Positions 21,729 through 33,132 of a stretch of 64,000 bases of DNA are shown here, piece after piece. How positions within the stretch are numbered: position 1 is the first letter of the stretch; every line of letters starts with the position of its first letter. The stretch lies in NCBI GenBank assembly GCA_030762935.1, contig CM060897.1, positions 106,730,176-106,794,175 on the forward strand, given 5' to 3'. The DNA is from Hymenopus coronatus. Lineage: Eukaryota; Arthropoda; Insecta; Mantodea; Hymenopodidae. Below the pieces are notes generated by a model, which searched no databases, was not told where the DNA came from, and saw nothing but the letters and a program-made list of their open reading frames with translations. The position numbers and the translations under genes were made by a program.

Positions 21729-22137
21729 AGACCTCCAAAACTAACACTGTTATACAAACTTCCTTTTCTGCACCAGCTAGTAGACAGATTTCCCTTGCTT
21801 ACATACAAGAAAAGAGATCATAGTTCAGTGCTGCCACCAGCAAAAGATCACAGCAACAAAACACACATGGTATGATATTAGTTCAGTGCTGCCAACAGCA
21901 AAAGAATAAGCTTCCCAGCAACAAAACATACAAATAAAAAGCCTCTTACCCATACGGAAACATATCTTGAGCTGGAGTGGGCGTGGCATTCAAACATGGA
22001 ACGCACGTAGCGATTTAAATCCAGGCATTTAAAAGTGCTTAATAATAATGCAACACATACATATCATATATCAAAATGTTCAGGAAAGTATGCTCTTTCA
22101 TATAAACAAATAAAAATTTTTTTCATTTTTTGACACT

Positions 22138-22155
22138 GATAACGACCAACTCCCC
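22138..22155 (-). repeat. Right terminal inverted repeat of the Kolobok-like element
   Basis: Reads GATAACGACCAACTCCCC on the plus strand and is followed by TTAA. Inverted match to 19369-19386. Confidence 0.9.
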
Positions 22156-22579
22156 TTAATAAAGGAAGGAAATATATAACAACCAAGTACAGGTAAGTGT
22201 GGAAACATGTAACAACTAGTTCTTCTAAGGGAAGAAATAAGTAAAAATTAATTTCAGCTAAGGGTGCAAATAAGTAATTACAAACTCAATTAAGGGAGGA
22301 AACAAGTTAACAACTTATTCATCTTAAGAGGGAATGAGCATTTTTTTTTTTTTATCATAACCAAGCTCAGTAAATGGAGGAAATAAGTAATAATTAGATT
22401 TAACTTAATGAGTATGAGTAACAAGCTCAATAAATGGAGGAAATAAGTAATAATTTGGTTCAACTTAGTGAGTATGAGTAAAAGGTATATATTTAAATAA
22501 ATACAATTTTTTTTCCCAAAATAAAAGGTTATTATTGAATTTCAGTTTTTCAAAGAAGAAACTCAACCAAGTAACTAAA

Positions 22580-24600
22580 ATAAAGTAACCAGATGTCGAG
22601 GAAGTTTGAACCATGTGGGTCTTCCTGAGTAAGTTCTGAAAAATGGGCTTCTGTTATATTAGTAGAGGCAGGTGGTGACACCCTGGATCAGTTAGCAGCA
22701 ACAGAAATACCTTCTGAGTGCCAAAATGACTTCTTTACCAAGATGAATGCAAGTTTTTTCCCTGCCTATGCTGGTGTGAACAGGTTTCTTATGCATTAGC
22801 AGTGATACCATCCTCTCATCCCACTGTGATGAAGGATGGGAACCTGAGTATGAAGGGTTCCACAGATATGGTCATCTCTCAGGAACGGAACTAAATAAGT
22901 CTTTGAAGCCGAACACTGACAGTTGCGGTGCACAGCAGATACTGAATGTAGGTTTATCGCAGAATAGCTTGGCTATGCAAGAACATTTACTTAACAATTG
23001 TAGGGGTGGCTGATGTTGTGCAACTCTTGGTTATGCTCTTGTGAACACACCAGCACTTGAAGTCAAATATGAGACTGGATATCGCCTCAATTGGTGACGA
23101 CATTGGAAGCACCATATTCTAATGGGTGTCGGTGGTGAATGTGCAATGAATGATATCAGGTTCAATTGCAGAGTCAGGAGTTTTTCTCTTCTTTGCTGGA
23201 AGACAAAGACAAAGTTTGTGGAAGCAGTATAATTGTGGTTGCTAGAATGTGTCTGAAATGCTGCAGAGCTTCATAAAATGTGAGTAGCTTACACCAGTGA
23301 TACTGTTGTTCCATTGCTTTACTGTTGGAGACTAGCACCCAAGGCATTCTAGAGGATATTGTGAACATTCATATAAAACATTTGGGGTAACAGAGTGACT
23401 TGGGCGAGACTTTCTTTGTAGGCATTGAAAGACACAACTAATTTTGTACTCTCTATTGTGCTGGCTGTGAACAATGCAGTTTTACTTGTGTGGCAATGGC
23501 AGAAACATGCAATAGAAATTTGCAACTCTAATGAAGTGACGCAGATCCTGTGCAGTCTTTGGAAGTCAGAAGATGAATTGCCACAATCCTATTGAGCAAT
23601 GGATGAGTGTCAGCTACAGAAACTCCATGTCCCAAGAATATAATTTTTTTTACATAGTGTTAACACCCACTTTTACCACATATGGCATTGCAGGCAACCA
23701 AGAACATCACCTTTGAGCATCCCAAAGTGCTTCTGTTATGATGTCATAATCAGATGATGATAGAGTATAGACAGGTGTTCTGTGTATGCTTTTCTGCTGA
23801 TTTAGAAAAAATTAGGATATCATCAAGGTAAGCAAAGATAAAGTTTAAATCTCCTCAATGGACGCTGGATGCCTTGACAAAAGTGTCTTTTACAAAGCGG
23901 TGAAATATTTGTAGTTGTTACATGGCTAAAAGGTCCTGCATGGAAATTGGAAGAGTTTAAAGGATGCAATTTAAAGTACATAGCTGGGATTTATTGGTAT
24001 CTAAGTGTAAACTTTAAACAGGTATATTGCCAAAACTATTGTGCAGTCTGAGGTTGCTTGCTAAAGTCATGCATGCAACCTATGAGTATCTGTTGGGGAA
24101 ACATCAGGCATTAAAGGCACGATAATATCTCAAACAGTGCCAACTTTCATGTTTCTTTAGCACTAGATGCAATGGCGTGGTCCACAAATTTTACGAGCAG
24201 TGAGCTGTACATCTTGAAGCATGGCATTCATCTCTTTAGCTATGTGGGATGGGTTGGAGTAAGGCACTACAGTCTGCAGGAGATGAGTGGTCCTAGAGTG
24301 GTGTGAATGAACTGCATCATATTGTAGCAAACTTAAAGCAGGCTACCAGCAGATTGAAGCAATTCAATAGATTCCTGCCATATGATGTGGTATTGTGTTA
24401 CATCAGTGACAGCTTTGATATCAGGTCGAGTGCTTTGTGTGTCTCAAACTGGCACAGATAACTGTAACAGCACCCAGCATCCACAAGTTGCTCTTTCCTG
24501 CTTTTGGGAAGAAGATGGTAATAAGAGTGTTGGAAGTGATGATTAGCAGTCACACACTTTGTGAAATGAAGTTGTCTCTGTAGCTGGCACAGTGGTAATG
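22580..24600 (-). pseudogene. Second Ty3/gypsy pol relic (RT to integrase region)
   Basis: Minus-strand pieces in pol order. The RT catalytic block NFIFAYLDDILIFSKSAE is near 23800-23860, with the active YLDD preserved. FLGHGVS...HPL is near 23600-23640 (RT C-terminal FLGH motif). RNase H connection residues follow near 23380-23200 (MEQQYHWCKLLTFYEALQHFRHI, then SSKEEKN). Weak integrase-flank sequence continues to about 22600. Many stops and frameshifts. It differs in sequence from the gypsy relic at 1-5275. A short SINE family 1 fragment lies inside. Confidence 0.7.
23640..23697 (-). mobile_element. SINE family 1 3'-end fragment
   Basis: TTTTTTTTACATAGTGTTAACACCCACTTTTAC...TGGCATTGCAGGC is the reverse complement of the SINE family 1 tail. 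Confidence 0.6.
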
Positions 24601-25625
24601 TCATTAGCAGAGGTGGGAAGAGAAGAAATTCAATTTAGTAACTAAAATGAACATTGCCATAGCAAGCAGATGGTTGTCTGGTGAAACTTCCATCACAAAT
24701 GAATAATTAGTACAACTTTACAGAGGAAATACATAAATAAGAATCAAGTTCAGCTTAGGAAGAAAATAAATAATATCTAGAACAGAGTACGAAAATAAAT
24801 TAATATATCATTTACACAATAGGAAATTGACATCTTAAAGCACACTGCTCAATCAGAAGTAGAGATAATGAAAGCTGAAAACTAAAAATTACAGTCACAG
24901 CTGATAGATAAAGTTTGCACATGTAAACAAATAAAGGGACAAAGGCAGACTTGGAACAACAGATACACAATGAACCTAAGAGAATTAAGGGTTTTATGGA
25001 AAAAAATAAGAAAAAGTACACAGGTTATTCAAAACTTTAGGAGAAAATAAAAGAAAAATCATAAAGAAACAGGTCAAATTGGAAAGGCTCTAGCAAGGTT
25101 TGAACTTGGACTAGAGATAAGGAAAGTAAACTCTATTGTGTTTACAAGCAACCAGATGATGCCTCAGACACTATTCTGCTGTTGACATCTTGAAAAATAT
25201 GTGAGATAGTTGCCTGCCTTGTAACAATAAGTTGTCTCTAGTAACTATTTTGCAGGACATACCTAATAATTGTTATAAAAATGGAAAGGATCAAACCATT
25301 AGGTGAATGAGTTGGCATTTCAAAAGTTTCATGAGGAACAGGCAGTCGATCTTCATCAGTCTATCCATGATTTATAAGAATACTTCAGAATAGAATTAAT
25401 TTCTGATGGCATAAATATGATAAATATAAGGAAATGTCTGGCAGCATAGGGGCCAACATTTGCTAAAATTGAAGTAGAAGAATGCTCAATTTCAGGTCTT
25501 AGAATCAGATGATTTTGGTGAGGTAGTATTCAGTTAGGGGGGAAGGCTTCTTGAAGCAGATAGTTATTCACCTAGAACTACTGAACAGATACTTAAGAGT
25601 ACCAAACACAGTATCTAATTTATTC
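24601..25625. other. AT-rich spacer with minisatellite remnants
   Basis: 24640-24800 contains weak variants of the GGAAATAAGTAAT minisatellite; beyond that I see nothing. Confidence 0.4.
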
Positions 25626-25629
25626 ATTT

Positions 25630-26835
25630 TTAACTCTTGAGGAAACTAAAACTCTGCTGTTATAGGTACCCTATTGAAGATGAACACCTAGCAAAATCAC
25701 TCAAGCTGAAACTCAGCCTACAAATAGCTAATTGGAGTTGGACTCCATGGCAAGTTACTGACCCTTTTCTAAAAGACAAGCATATAATAGCTATGGTGTT
25801 CCAGCATTCCCAGATCACATTATAAATAATTTAATTTTTGTGGACCAGGTTAATGACTTGTCAGTCTTGGAACATCAGGAGCCAATGCAGAAAAACTCGC
25901 CTTAAAGGCACCAGAAAGAGGTACCTTAATGTCCTAAGAGACGGGGAACAGTAGCTTAGAAATGGATGGCAAGAAGATCCATATAAGGTTCGAAATCTTT
26001 ATATGGGAGTATGGCTCGGAGAAAATGGAGAGCCTTGGGAACATCAAGATGAGTGACAAAATTGCCAGGATAACCAAACGGCTCACCTGTTGTACCCAAA
26101 CCAGGAGTTGAAATGATTATATTCATATGAATGATAAAGTGTTGGAGGAGGCTCTAGAAACAGAAGACATTTAGGAAACCACAGTAATTCATTGCACTGC
26201 AGAAACTAGAAATATCAGGGAAGATGGGGGCAAAACTCATAATGCCAGCCTTTACACACAGATTACAAGAATCAGGGAGGAAGGTCACCCAAAGACAGTC
26301 GAACGAGAACCCAGTGATGAAGTGGATGCAGGAACCCATGTAAACTACATTACAAATGTCTATGGTAGGGTGCTGCCTTCTGTGGTGTAGTGGTTACCAT
26401 GCTATAGCCTCATTTACCCAACGTTAGGGGTTCAAACCTGGCAGAAGATGATGGATTTTCTCAGGCATAAATATCCTTAGCATGACTTCCTTCAGAAGGG
26501 AAGTGGAACCATTGATCCCATGTTGTAGATTTATGGCATGTAAAAGAACTCAAGCCTGATAAAGAGACATGAGCAAAATTAAGCAGTCTTTCACGCCCAA
26601 TCAATGGGACTCTGAGAACTATAGTAGTTAAAGAGCATCCATAAATAAAACTCCATTTCCATCTTTTTTTTTCTATGGTAGGGCAGCAGACATATCCACC
26701 CAATCAGCAGTTAGACCCACATTAATGACCCTGAAATCAAGTGGGGTGCCAATTAATGATACAGGAAGCTGTATTGAGGAACCTGAAATTTCATATTTAG
26801 AGAATATTCAGAAACTGAAGAACCATCATAAATAG
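25630..26835 (+). pseudogene. Unrecognised coding relic interrupted by a SINE
   Basis: The plus strand shows protein-like stretches that I cannot assign. Downstream of 26140 one frame reads with a single stop through HTQITRIREEGHPKTVERE and EVDAGTHVNYITN. It is cut by SINE family 3, and continues in the same frame once one target-site copy is removed: VYGRAADISTQSAVRP, then SGVPINDTGSCIEEPE, ending at a stop near 26835. Upstream (25637-25825) another open stretch begins with a Met and contains NWSWTPWQVTDPFLKDK. Acidic and Ser/Thr-rich. It could be a processed or decayed host gene or a repeat-encoded gag; no diagnostic motif is seen. Confidence 0.4.
26371..26671 (+). mobile_element. SINE family 3, full-length, with 12-bp target-site duplications
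   Basis: The tRNA-like head CTGCCTTCTGTGGTGTAGTGGTTA has B-box GGGGTTCAAACCTGG. Body blocks AGCATGACTTCCTTCAGAAG, CTCAAGCCTGATAAAGAGAC and GACTCTGAGAACTATAGTAG follow, then a T-rich end. TCTATGGTAGGG flanks both ends exactly (26359-26370 and 26672-26683). Confidence 0.92.
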
Positions 26836-27289
26836 TATTTTGTCATAAAGGTAATGAATGTAATGCTATCATTTATTCCACTGCATCTTGCAGTGTCTGC
26901 TCACATTTTTGCAAAAACCTTAAAGTGGCAGGGAAATAATATTATGTCTTTAAGGGAGTGCAGTGGAATTTTACAAACTTATATCCTTATGGTGTGCAGT
27001 GATATTTTACAAAGTTATGTCTTGTGTGGTGATCATATGAAGAAAAGAAGAAAAGCTGAGCTGTCAAATAAAGCTGATTATCAAAACACCACATCATGTT
27101 GGTTTTAGCTTAGTGCAGTTAGCAGTTGATGTTATTTGGTTTGTAATACTCTTATTATTTATTTCACAGTGTATGGTTTTTACCTTCATGAATTGATAAA
27201 TGGCATTTCAGATGTGATGACAGTAGAAGGCTCTTGTTAGAAACTTCACATGTTTGCTCTATCTTTTGCCATTATGAATTAATATAAGC
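26836..27289. other. Spacer, nothing recognised
   Basis: Two direct AGTG(G/A)(T)ATTTTACAAA-type repeats near 26960-27015; otherwise no recognisable content. Confidence 0.4.
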
Positions 27290-28779
27290 AGTGTAGGGAT
27301 ATGGCGACCCCATCACCCAGTGGGAAACCATTGCAGTTAGCCACCGTGAGTACTGGCAGGAAAACCAAGATGTTTGAATAAGGGAGGAAATGCCCTTATT
27401 CCACCTCAAGACCAGAGGAATTCCGAGTACTGGTGAAATATCCAGCAGGAGGCAACCCCTCCACCAGGCTAATTGGTCATAGGGCTAACAATCCACACTG
27501 GTGAAATTTAACTTATTCAGAGGAAGTATAAAGATTCAGCCAGACAGATCATGAGAAGACGACCTAGTAAAAAAAGGTTACAAATAGGCACGTGAAATAT
27601 TACGTCACCAACAAGGAAAAAAGGGAAATCATTAAGGAAATTGAAAAGTACAACATTAAGATAATTTTAGATGAGAATTATGTGCTTAGATACTCAGGGA
27701 AGGACAAGAAATCAAGAGCCAAAGTGGGGATGAGAATTACTATATCAGAGGAAATAAATAGAGTAATTAAATGGACACCAATTAACTCTAGAATAATAAG
27801 CTTGGGTGAAAATATAACATTTATGCAAATATAAGCCACCACAGAAGAATAGGAGGAGAATGAAAAGGCAGAGGAAAATCAAAAGGTCATCTTCTATGCA
27901 AACCTTCAGAATACAATAGATAAAGCTTTAGAAGGATTAAAATATATAATTATAATGGGCAACTGGAATGCCTATTAAATGTCAAAAGAAAGGACATGGG
28001 AGTATGGGTAAATATGGAACAGAGAGCATATGCAACAGAAATGAAAAGGATGTTTGAATATTGTATAGATAACAATCTTTTAATTGGCATTAGCTTCTAC
28101 CCACATAAAACAATACTCAAGAAAACCTTTGAATCTAGTACAAGAGGTAGAAGAAATAAGAAATACTATTGATTATTTTAAACATACAAAACAGAACAAT
28201 TATGCTGTAATAGATGTAAGAGTTTTCTGAATTGCAGAACTCACTACTGAACATTGATTGCTAATCATGGAAACAAGGTTCAAAACTCTAACGAAAAGAA
28301 GAGAAATAAAAGTTACTAAAGTTAAAATCAGAGAACTTGAGAAAGAAGAAAAGAAGGAAGAATACACAAAGAAAGTGAGGGAAAGGCTCAGTGTGGCAGA
28401 GAGAGAAATGTAAGAAGGAGAAATTTGGAATTTAGAAGACAGATGAGAATACTAAAAGAAACCATTAACAAAACAGCACAAGAGCTATATGGATTGCTTA
28501 ATATTGTTAATAAAAGGAAAAATACCAAATGGTGAAATGATGCTGAGAAAGATAAAAATAAAAGAAAAAAAAGGCATGGAAGGATTATCAGAGAAGAAGA
28601 TAGATAAGAATATGTAAAAAAAAAGTAACAAAGCCAAAATAGAAGTAAAGAGAGCAAAAACTGAAATGTGGGAGAATTTTCGAAAGGAAATTGAAGATAA
28701 CTATCGATCAAATCCATAACGTTTTTTTTGCAGATGATAAAAAACTTAAAAAGGGGATATAAAAACAAATACAGAATGT

Positions 28780-28781
<2 letters not shown>

Positions 28782-28841
<60 letters not shown>
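28782..28841. repeat. (AAT)n microsatellite
   Basis: About 19 uninterrupted AAT triplets within the LINE. Confidence 0.97.
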
Positions 28842-29581
28842 TAAAAGGGAAACAAAAGAAATATTAACAGTCTGCAAAGAATACTATCAAATATATTTTC
28901 AAAAAAAGGCATATCTGTAGTTGAAACACACACTAGAAGAAATAGACAGGAGGAGGAAAATGAAGAAGAGGGGGCAGAAACCTCATCTGCGGAGACAAAA
29001 CATGAAATTCAAAGATTGAGAAATGGGAAATCTGCAGGAGATGATGGTATAACACCAGAATTGAGTAAATATGGAGAAGGAAAAGTTAAACAATGGCTGA
29101 TTGACAGATATAGGGACAAGAAGAAACTCCAAAAGATTGGGACAGAAACAATATAATATCTATATACAAAAAGGGACGTACAGTTAAATGTGAAGAACTA
29201 CAGAGCTATATGTCTATCATTTGTAGTAATGAAACTGTATTCAAGAATACTGGAAAACAGATTGAGGAAGGAAGTTGAAGAAAATATGGAGGAAGAACAA
29301 AATGCTTTCAGGCCACAATAACTGATGCAACACCATATATTCATATTGAGGATAGTAACAGATAAAATTATGAGTAGAGATAGGGAACTATATCTGGCTT
29401 TTATAGACACAAAATCAGCCTTTGACAGAGTACCTAGGGAACAACTGTGGAAAGCCCTAAAAGATGAAGGAACTTCAAAAACATTGCTAAAGAAGACGAG
29501 ATATCTATATAAACAAAATGACAGTGGTAGTAAGAATAAGAGGTGCTAAATCGGAAGAATTTGAAATGAAGTGAGGAACAA

Positions 29582-29815
29582 TTTTTTTATTATTTATTTT
29601 TTCATTTATATAGTCCCTTTAACATCTAACCTCATATGCACTACAAACAACTCGTTGTGTGTAGGTTGGGTATGTTGGGTTTAAATAATTTTTATTTTCC
29701 TCAAACACACACATATTCACTCTCACATACATAAGTCCATATTCTGTGGGGGATAGGGAATAATTCTGGTTAAAGAAAAATGCCCTACACCAGCCGGAGT
29801 CAAACCTACTAACCA
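29582..29815 (-). mobile_element. Insertion inside the LINE RT domain, SINE-like
   Basis: LINE coding stops at the position of the usual GVRQGC motif and resumes with LFAVYIDQIIN at about 29820, so about 235 bp are foreign. The insert begins with a T-rich run (an A tail on the minus strand) and ends near CCGGAGTCAAACCTACTAACCATTGC, whose reverse complement has a B-box-like GGTTTGACTCC. No family match in the window. Confidence 0.45.
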
Positions 29816-30734
29816 TTGCTATTTTTGCTGTATACATTGACCAAATAATTAATGTAGAAGAAGAATCAGATGAGTGAATAGGAAATTGGAACACGAGACC
29901 AGTACACACACAAACTCTAATTCATGCAGATGACATTGTCCTAATGGCCAATACAATAGTTAGAAGAACTACAGAATTCAGTAACAGAATGGGCCAATAC
30001 ATACAAGGAATGAAAGTAAATGTAAATAAAAGTAAAGTAATGCATGTAACAAAAGGGGCACAGAGAAATAAATATTGAATGGAACATAGAAACTATGGAA
30101 AAAAATAGAGAACTTTGAATATTTAGGGGCTATCATCAATTCAAAAGGAAAAAAAGATACAGAAATAAATCATAGAATAAATAACGCAAACCAAATCTAA
30201 TGCCAAATCAATCAGACACTAATAGGAAAGAAGTAAATTAACTATGATACAAAAATGTGAATATATAACACAGTCTATCTCCCAACACTTCTTTATGGTT
30301 CAGAAAGCTGGAAAGTATTGTCAAAACAAGAAAGTAGAATTACAAGTACTGAAATGAAGCATTTACGGAAATGTATAGGAAAAACCAGAAGGGACAAAAT
30401 AAGAAACTGTCAAATAAGGAATATCCTTAATCAAGAACCAGTAATAAAAATGACAAATAATAGAGACAATGTTTTAAGATGGTTTAGACACATAAATAGG
30501 AGGATGAGTGCAGGTATCGGAGGACAGAGGGGAAGGTAGAATAGGGAGGGCGACCAAGAATAGAATGGAGCGATTATGTAGAGAAAATAGTGAATAAGAA
30601 AGTAAAAACTTTGAGGGAAGTTAAACAAATAAGTTGGGATAGGAAAAAAAATATAAAATGGATAATGACTGGCTGAGGAAACCTGACACTTGAAAGGGCA
30701 TAAGGAATAGGAAAAGAAGAAGAAGAAAATTTAA

Positions 30735-31016
<282 letters not shown>

Positions 31017-31165
31017 CGGCATAGCAAATACTCCTTGTGTTTGAAGAGAACACAGCTATTATGTTAACTACCTCTCTTCTAAGTGCTACTGTTTATGTCT
31101 TGTGGATTGTCTTGTTACCAAGCATAAGGCACTGTTGTATCTCAGTGTTGCAAACCTCATCCATA
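31017..31165 (+). repeat. Dispersed repeat R2, linked to the CT microsatellite
   Basis: GCATAGCAAATACTCC...AGTGCTACTGTTTATGTCTTGTGGATTGTCTTGTTACCAAGCATAAGGCACTGTTGTATCTCAG is the reverse complement of 44705-44836, where it is again bounded by a CT/AG tract at the same end. Both copies lie near gypsy gag-like sequence, so R2 may be a piece of that element. Confidence 0.75.
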
Positions 31166-31299
31166 GAGTAGGCAGTTTCCCAGAATATTAACTGGGTGGT
31201 AGGTTCACTGGTGCTTTGGTCAATAGCTTTCAATTGCCAAGACTTACTCCTGCATAGTCTCACCTGTTATACCATGGCATTCAGTTCCTTGGTATTTAA
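31166..31299. other. Unassigned spacer between R2 and the gag-like relic
   Basis: No recognisable similarity. Confidence 0.3.
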
Positions 31300-31745
31300 T
31301 TGTCTCATACTTTCAGGGAGTTGAGTTATTTCCCAACGTCTTCCGAGTTGGTCATGATCTCTCACTGCTCCAGCAAGCTCTTCTACCTTTTCTCCAATGT
31401 CTTCCAATTTTCCATCAAATTCTTCCCATCCTTCTTCATGTGTGCGAGGCTGAGGTGGGAATTCAAAAATATTATACTTTACTGTGTGTTGTTCGTTGAT
31501 TTTGTTTGATATTCAGGTTTCATCTTATACATTTCCTTTTTCATTTCTGTCTGCATGTTCTCCATTCCAAATTTCAGTTTCTCTTTCATATTCTCCATGC
31601 TGGATTCAATTTTCTCCTCCATTATCTCCACTGCAGTTTCCATACTGGATTTCATTTCTTTTTATGTCCTCCATTCTGGTTTTCATGCTCTTTATTTCTG
31701 AAAGTAGAATTCACATGATTTCCTCCATCTTGGCATGAAATCCCA
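31300..31745 (-). pseudogene. Coiled-coil gag-like relic (probable gypsy gag)
   Basis: On the minus strand a heptad-like run contains MEEIM, LLSEIKSMKTRMEDIK and MENM, with frame changes but persistent Met/Glu/Lys coiled-coil character. Arthropod Ty3/gypsy gag proteins often begin this way. No zinc knuckle is found here; one is seen beyond the other R2 copy at 44930. The plus-strand Phe/Ser/Leu-rich frames here are antisense shadows. Confidence 0.4.
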
Positions 31746-32620
31746 CTCCTGACACAGTATAACAAAAGTCTCTTTATTACCTCAAACTGATTTCAATACC
31801 TGTCTTTATTTTACTTTTGTATTGTAATTCTTCTCTCATTGCTACAATGCTTGCTCATCTTGCTTCAGCTGTCTTTCCAAACTAACAGCATGTTCAGAAT
31901 TCATCATCAAAATTAACTTTTTGGGCTTCCCTGCTCTGTTTATATAGGGAACTGTCGATTATGTGGCAAGAAACTTACAGAGGTAGAGGTCATTATTGTG
32001 CTATAAACCACACAGAAGCTGCTCTCTGCAGTGATTACAGGCCAGCAAGGCATAGGCACATGCTTTGGTGTGCAGTTACAATATTGATTTATTGAATTCC
32101 TACAGCCATGGTGACATGGCACATAAACATTATCCAAAAGAAAAAAATTAAAATATTTCATTTACAGAGGAAGCAAAAGCACTCTTGTACCTAAACACAG
32201 TTATTGATTAATCAATCTATAACCCTAGCTTTAAAAATAGTAATGTGTAAATCATGAGCTTCGTTTGGTAATTTGTTGAATAAATTAATGGCTAAACATT
32301 TTTACCAATGCTGGAATTTGGTTAGCCTTACCTAAGAGCAACAAGGGGGTAATTTTGCCTTATTGAGTAATAATGGATGGTGATGAGAATAATAATCTTG
32401 TGCTTAAATAGCATATTAAATTATTTGCAGGCAAAAATTACATATAATGAAGTGAATCATACATTTTAAAATGCATATAAAGCATAAGGAATGAGAAATT
32501 GAAACAATGTGATTGTCCTAAGGTGGTGAAGAGAATGAATGCCCTTGAAACATGTTCTGATCCAAAAATGATTGAAGTTTAAAAGTATCTCAACTTCTGG
32601 CTCATATCTTAAACATTGTT
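31746..32620. other. AT-rich spacer, nothing recognised
   Basis: No reading frame or repeat that I can support. Confidence 0.4.
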
Positions 32621-32623
32621 AAA

Positions 32624-32719
32624 TGATTCAAAATCTTCTCAGGCTTCTAGCCAGGTAAAAACTTGACTTGACACCAACGTTTCGAAGAAGTGCATCTTCC
32701 TCGTCTTCAGGGTGAACTG
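32624..32719 (-). repeat. Penelope pLTR arm with hammerhead-like core
   Basis: Read on the minus strand: CTGAAGA (32704-32710), then GAGGAAG...CTTCTTC able to form a 7-bp helix II around an ATGCA loop, then GAAAC (32679-32683). This is the CUGANGA/helix/GAAA order of a hammerhead ribozyme. Helices I and III could not be assigned with confidence, so activity is inference. Confidence 0.6.
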
Positions 32720-33132
32720 ATAGTTTGAGCTTGCGGAGACTGGTATTTATAAGAGCTGGGATGAAGCTAACATCTGATTGGTTCGCGTGATATTATGGCC
32801 TGGTATTTAAGATGACTGAGACATGGGCACAGACTTCGTAGAAAACTATTTATAGCCATTATTCGGCTAATGTTTTGTGTTTGAGCACGCACCTGCTAGA
32901 AAATAAGTCTTGGAAGACTGCAGGTAGAGGATTAGGTATTAAGGCTCTTTAACATTGGTGTCCATGCTGAACTTAATTGTAGGCCAGAATCGCGATTTAG
33001 ATTATTTGTTTCAGATGAGATGGCTAAAGCTTCTTTTACTCTCCTTTCCCAGTAGTTCGAACACTTTGCCACTATCTTGGTGTTGGTAAAGTTAGCTCTG
33101 TGGCTCTGTTCTATACAGAGTTCAGCCAGTCC

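Larger units (their letters stand above)
19365..22159 (-). mobile_element. Complete Kolobok-like DNA transposon (2787 bp) with TTAA target duplications
   Basis: The element spans 19369-22155. Its ends are inverted repeats: GGGGAGTTGGTTGTTATC on the left and, read inward from the right, GGGGAGTTGGTCGTTATC (17 of 18 identical), then weaker similarity. TTAA occurs directly outside both ends (19365-19368 and 22156-22159). It contains one intact transposase frame on the minus strand (19977-21728), about 610 bp of 3' flank and 430 bp of 5' flank. TTAA duplications with G-rich termini and this transposase type point to the Kolobok superfamily; piggyBac also uses TTAA but its transposase is different. 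Confidence 0.88.
19120..22490. repeat. Degenerate minisatellite (GGAGGAAATAAGTAATAACCAAGCTCAG-like) split by the Kolobok-like transposon
   Basis: Units of roughly 35-40 bp lie on both sides of the transposon (19120-19364 and 22160-22490): variants of GGAGGAAATAAGTAATAA plus CCAAGCTCAGCTAAT. The last two units form a clear 60-bp direct repeat (22370-22429 and 22430-22489). Weaker remnants reappear near 24640-24800. Joining the flanks across the transposon regenerates a unit, showing that the array was the insertion target. Confidence 0.7.
27290..30733 (+). pseudogene. RTE-like LINE, almost complete, decayed
   Basis: A 5' untranslated-like stretch (27290-27550) leads into an apurinic endonuclease start (RPSKKRLQIG, then KREIIKEIEKYNIKII near 27600-27670). 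A GNWNA motif lies near 27955 (usually GDWNA) and an ETRFKTL motif near 28270. The RT region has HIFILRIVTDKIMSRDREL and LAFIDTKSAFDRVPRE (29330-29450). The active site is HADDIVLMA (29925-29950; usually YADD). The C-terminal block has ESWKVLSKQESR and NVLRWFRHINRRMSAG, and the 3' end is a GAAGAAGAAG tail. About 3.2 kb without insertions, typical of RTE-type elements. Stops and frameshifts throughout. An AAT microsatellite and a ~235-bp insert interrupt it. Confidence 0.78.

Noticed and set aside
20920..21744. Two plus-strand open frames (116 and 137 codons)
   Set aside because: Antisense shadows of the intact transposase on the minus strand; no coding motif of their own.
19365..22159. piggyBac assignment from TTAA alone
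   Set aside because: The transposase has the DGSWQKRG and GDGDSKGY motifs with CxxH, not the piggyBac DDD arrangement.
28388..28933. 181-codon minus-strand frame rich in Ile, Phe and Leu (membrane-like)
   Set aside because: Antisense of an A-rich LINE region including the AAT microsatellite; hydrophobicity is a composition artefact.
31300..31738. Plus-strand Phe/Ser/Leu-rich frames
   Set aside because: Antisense to the coiled-coil gag-like relic.
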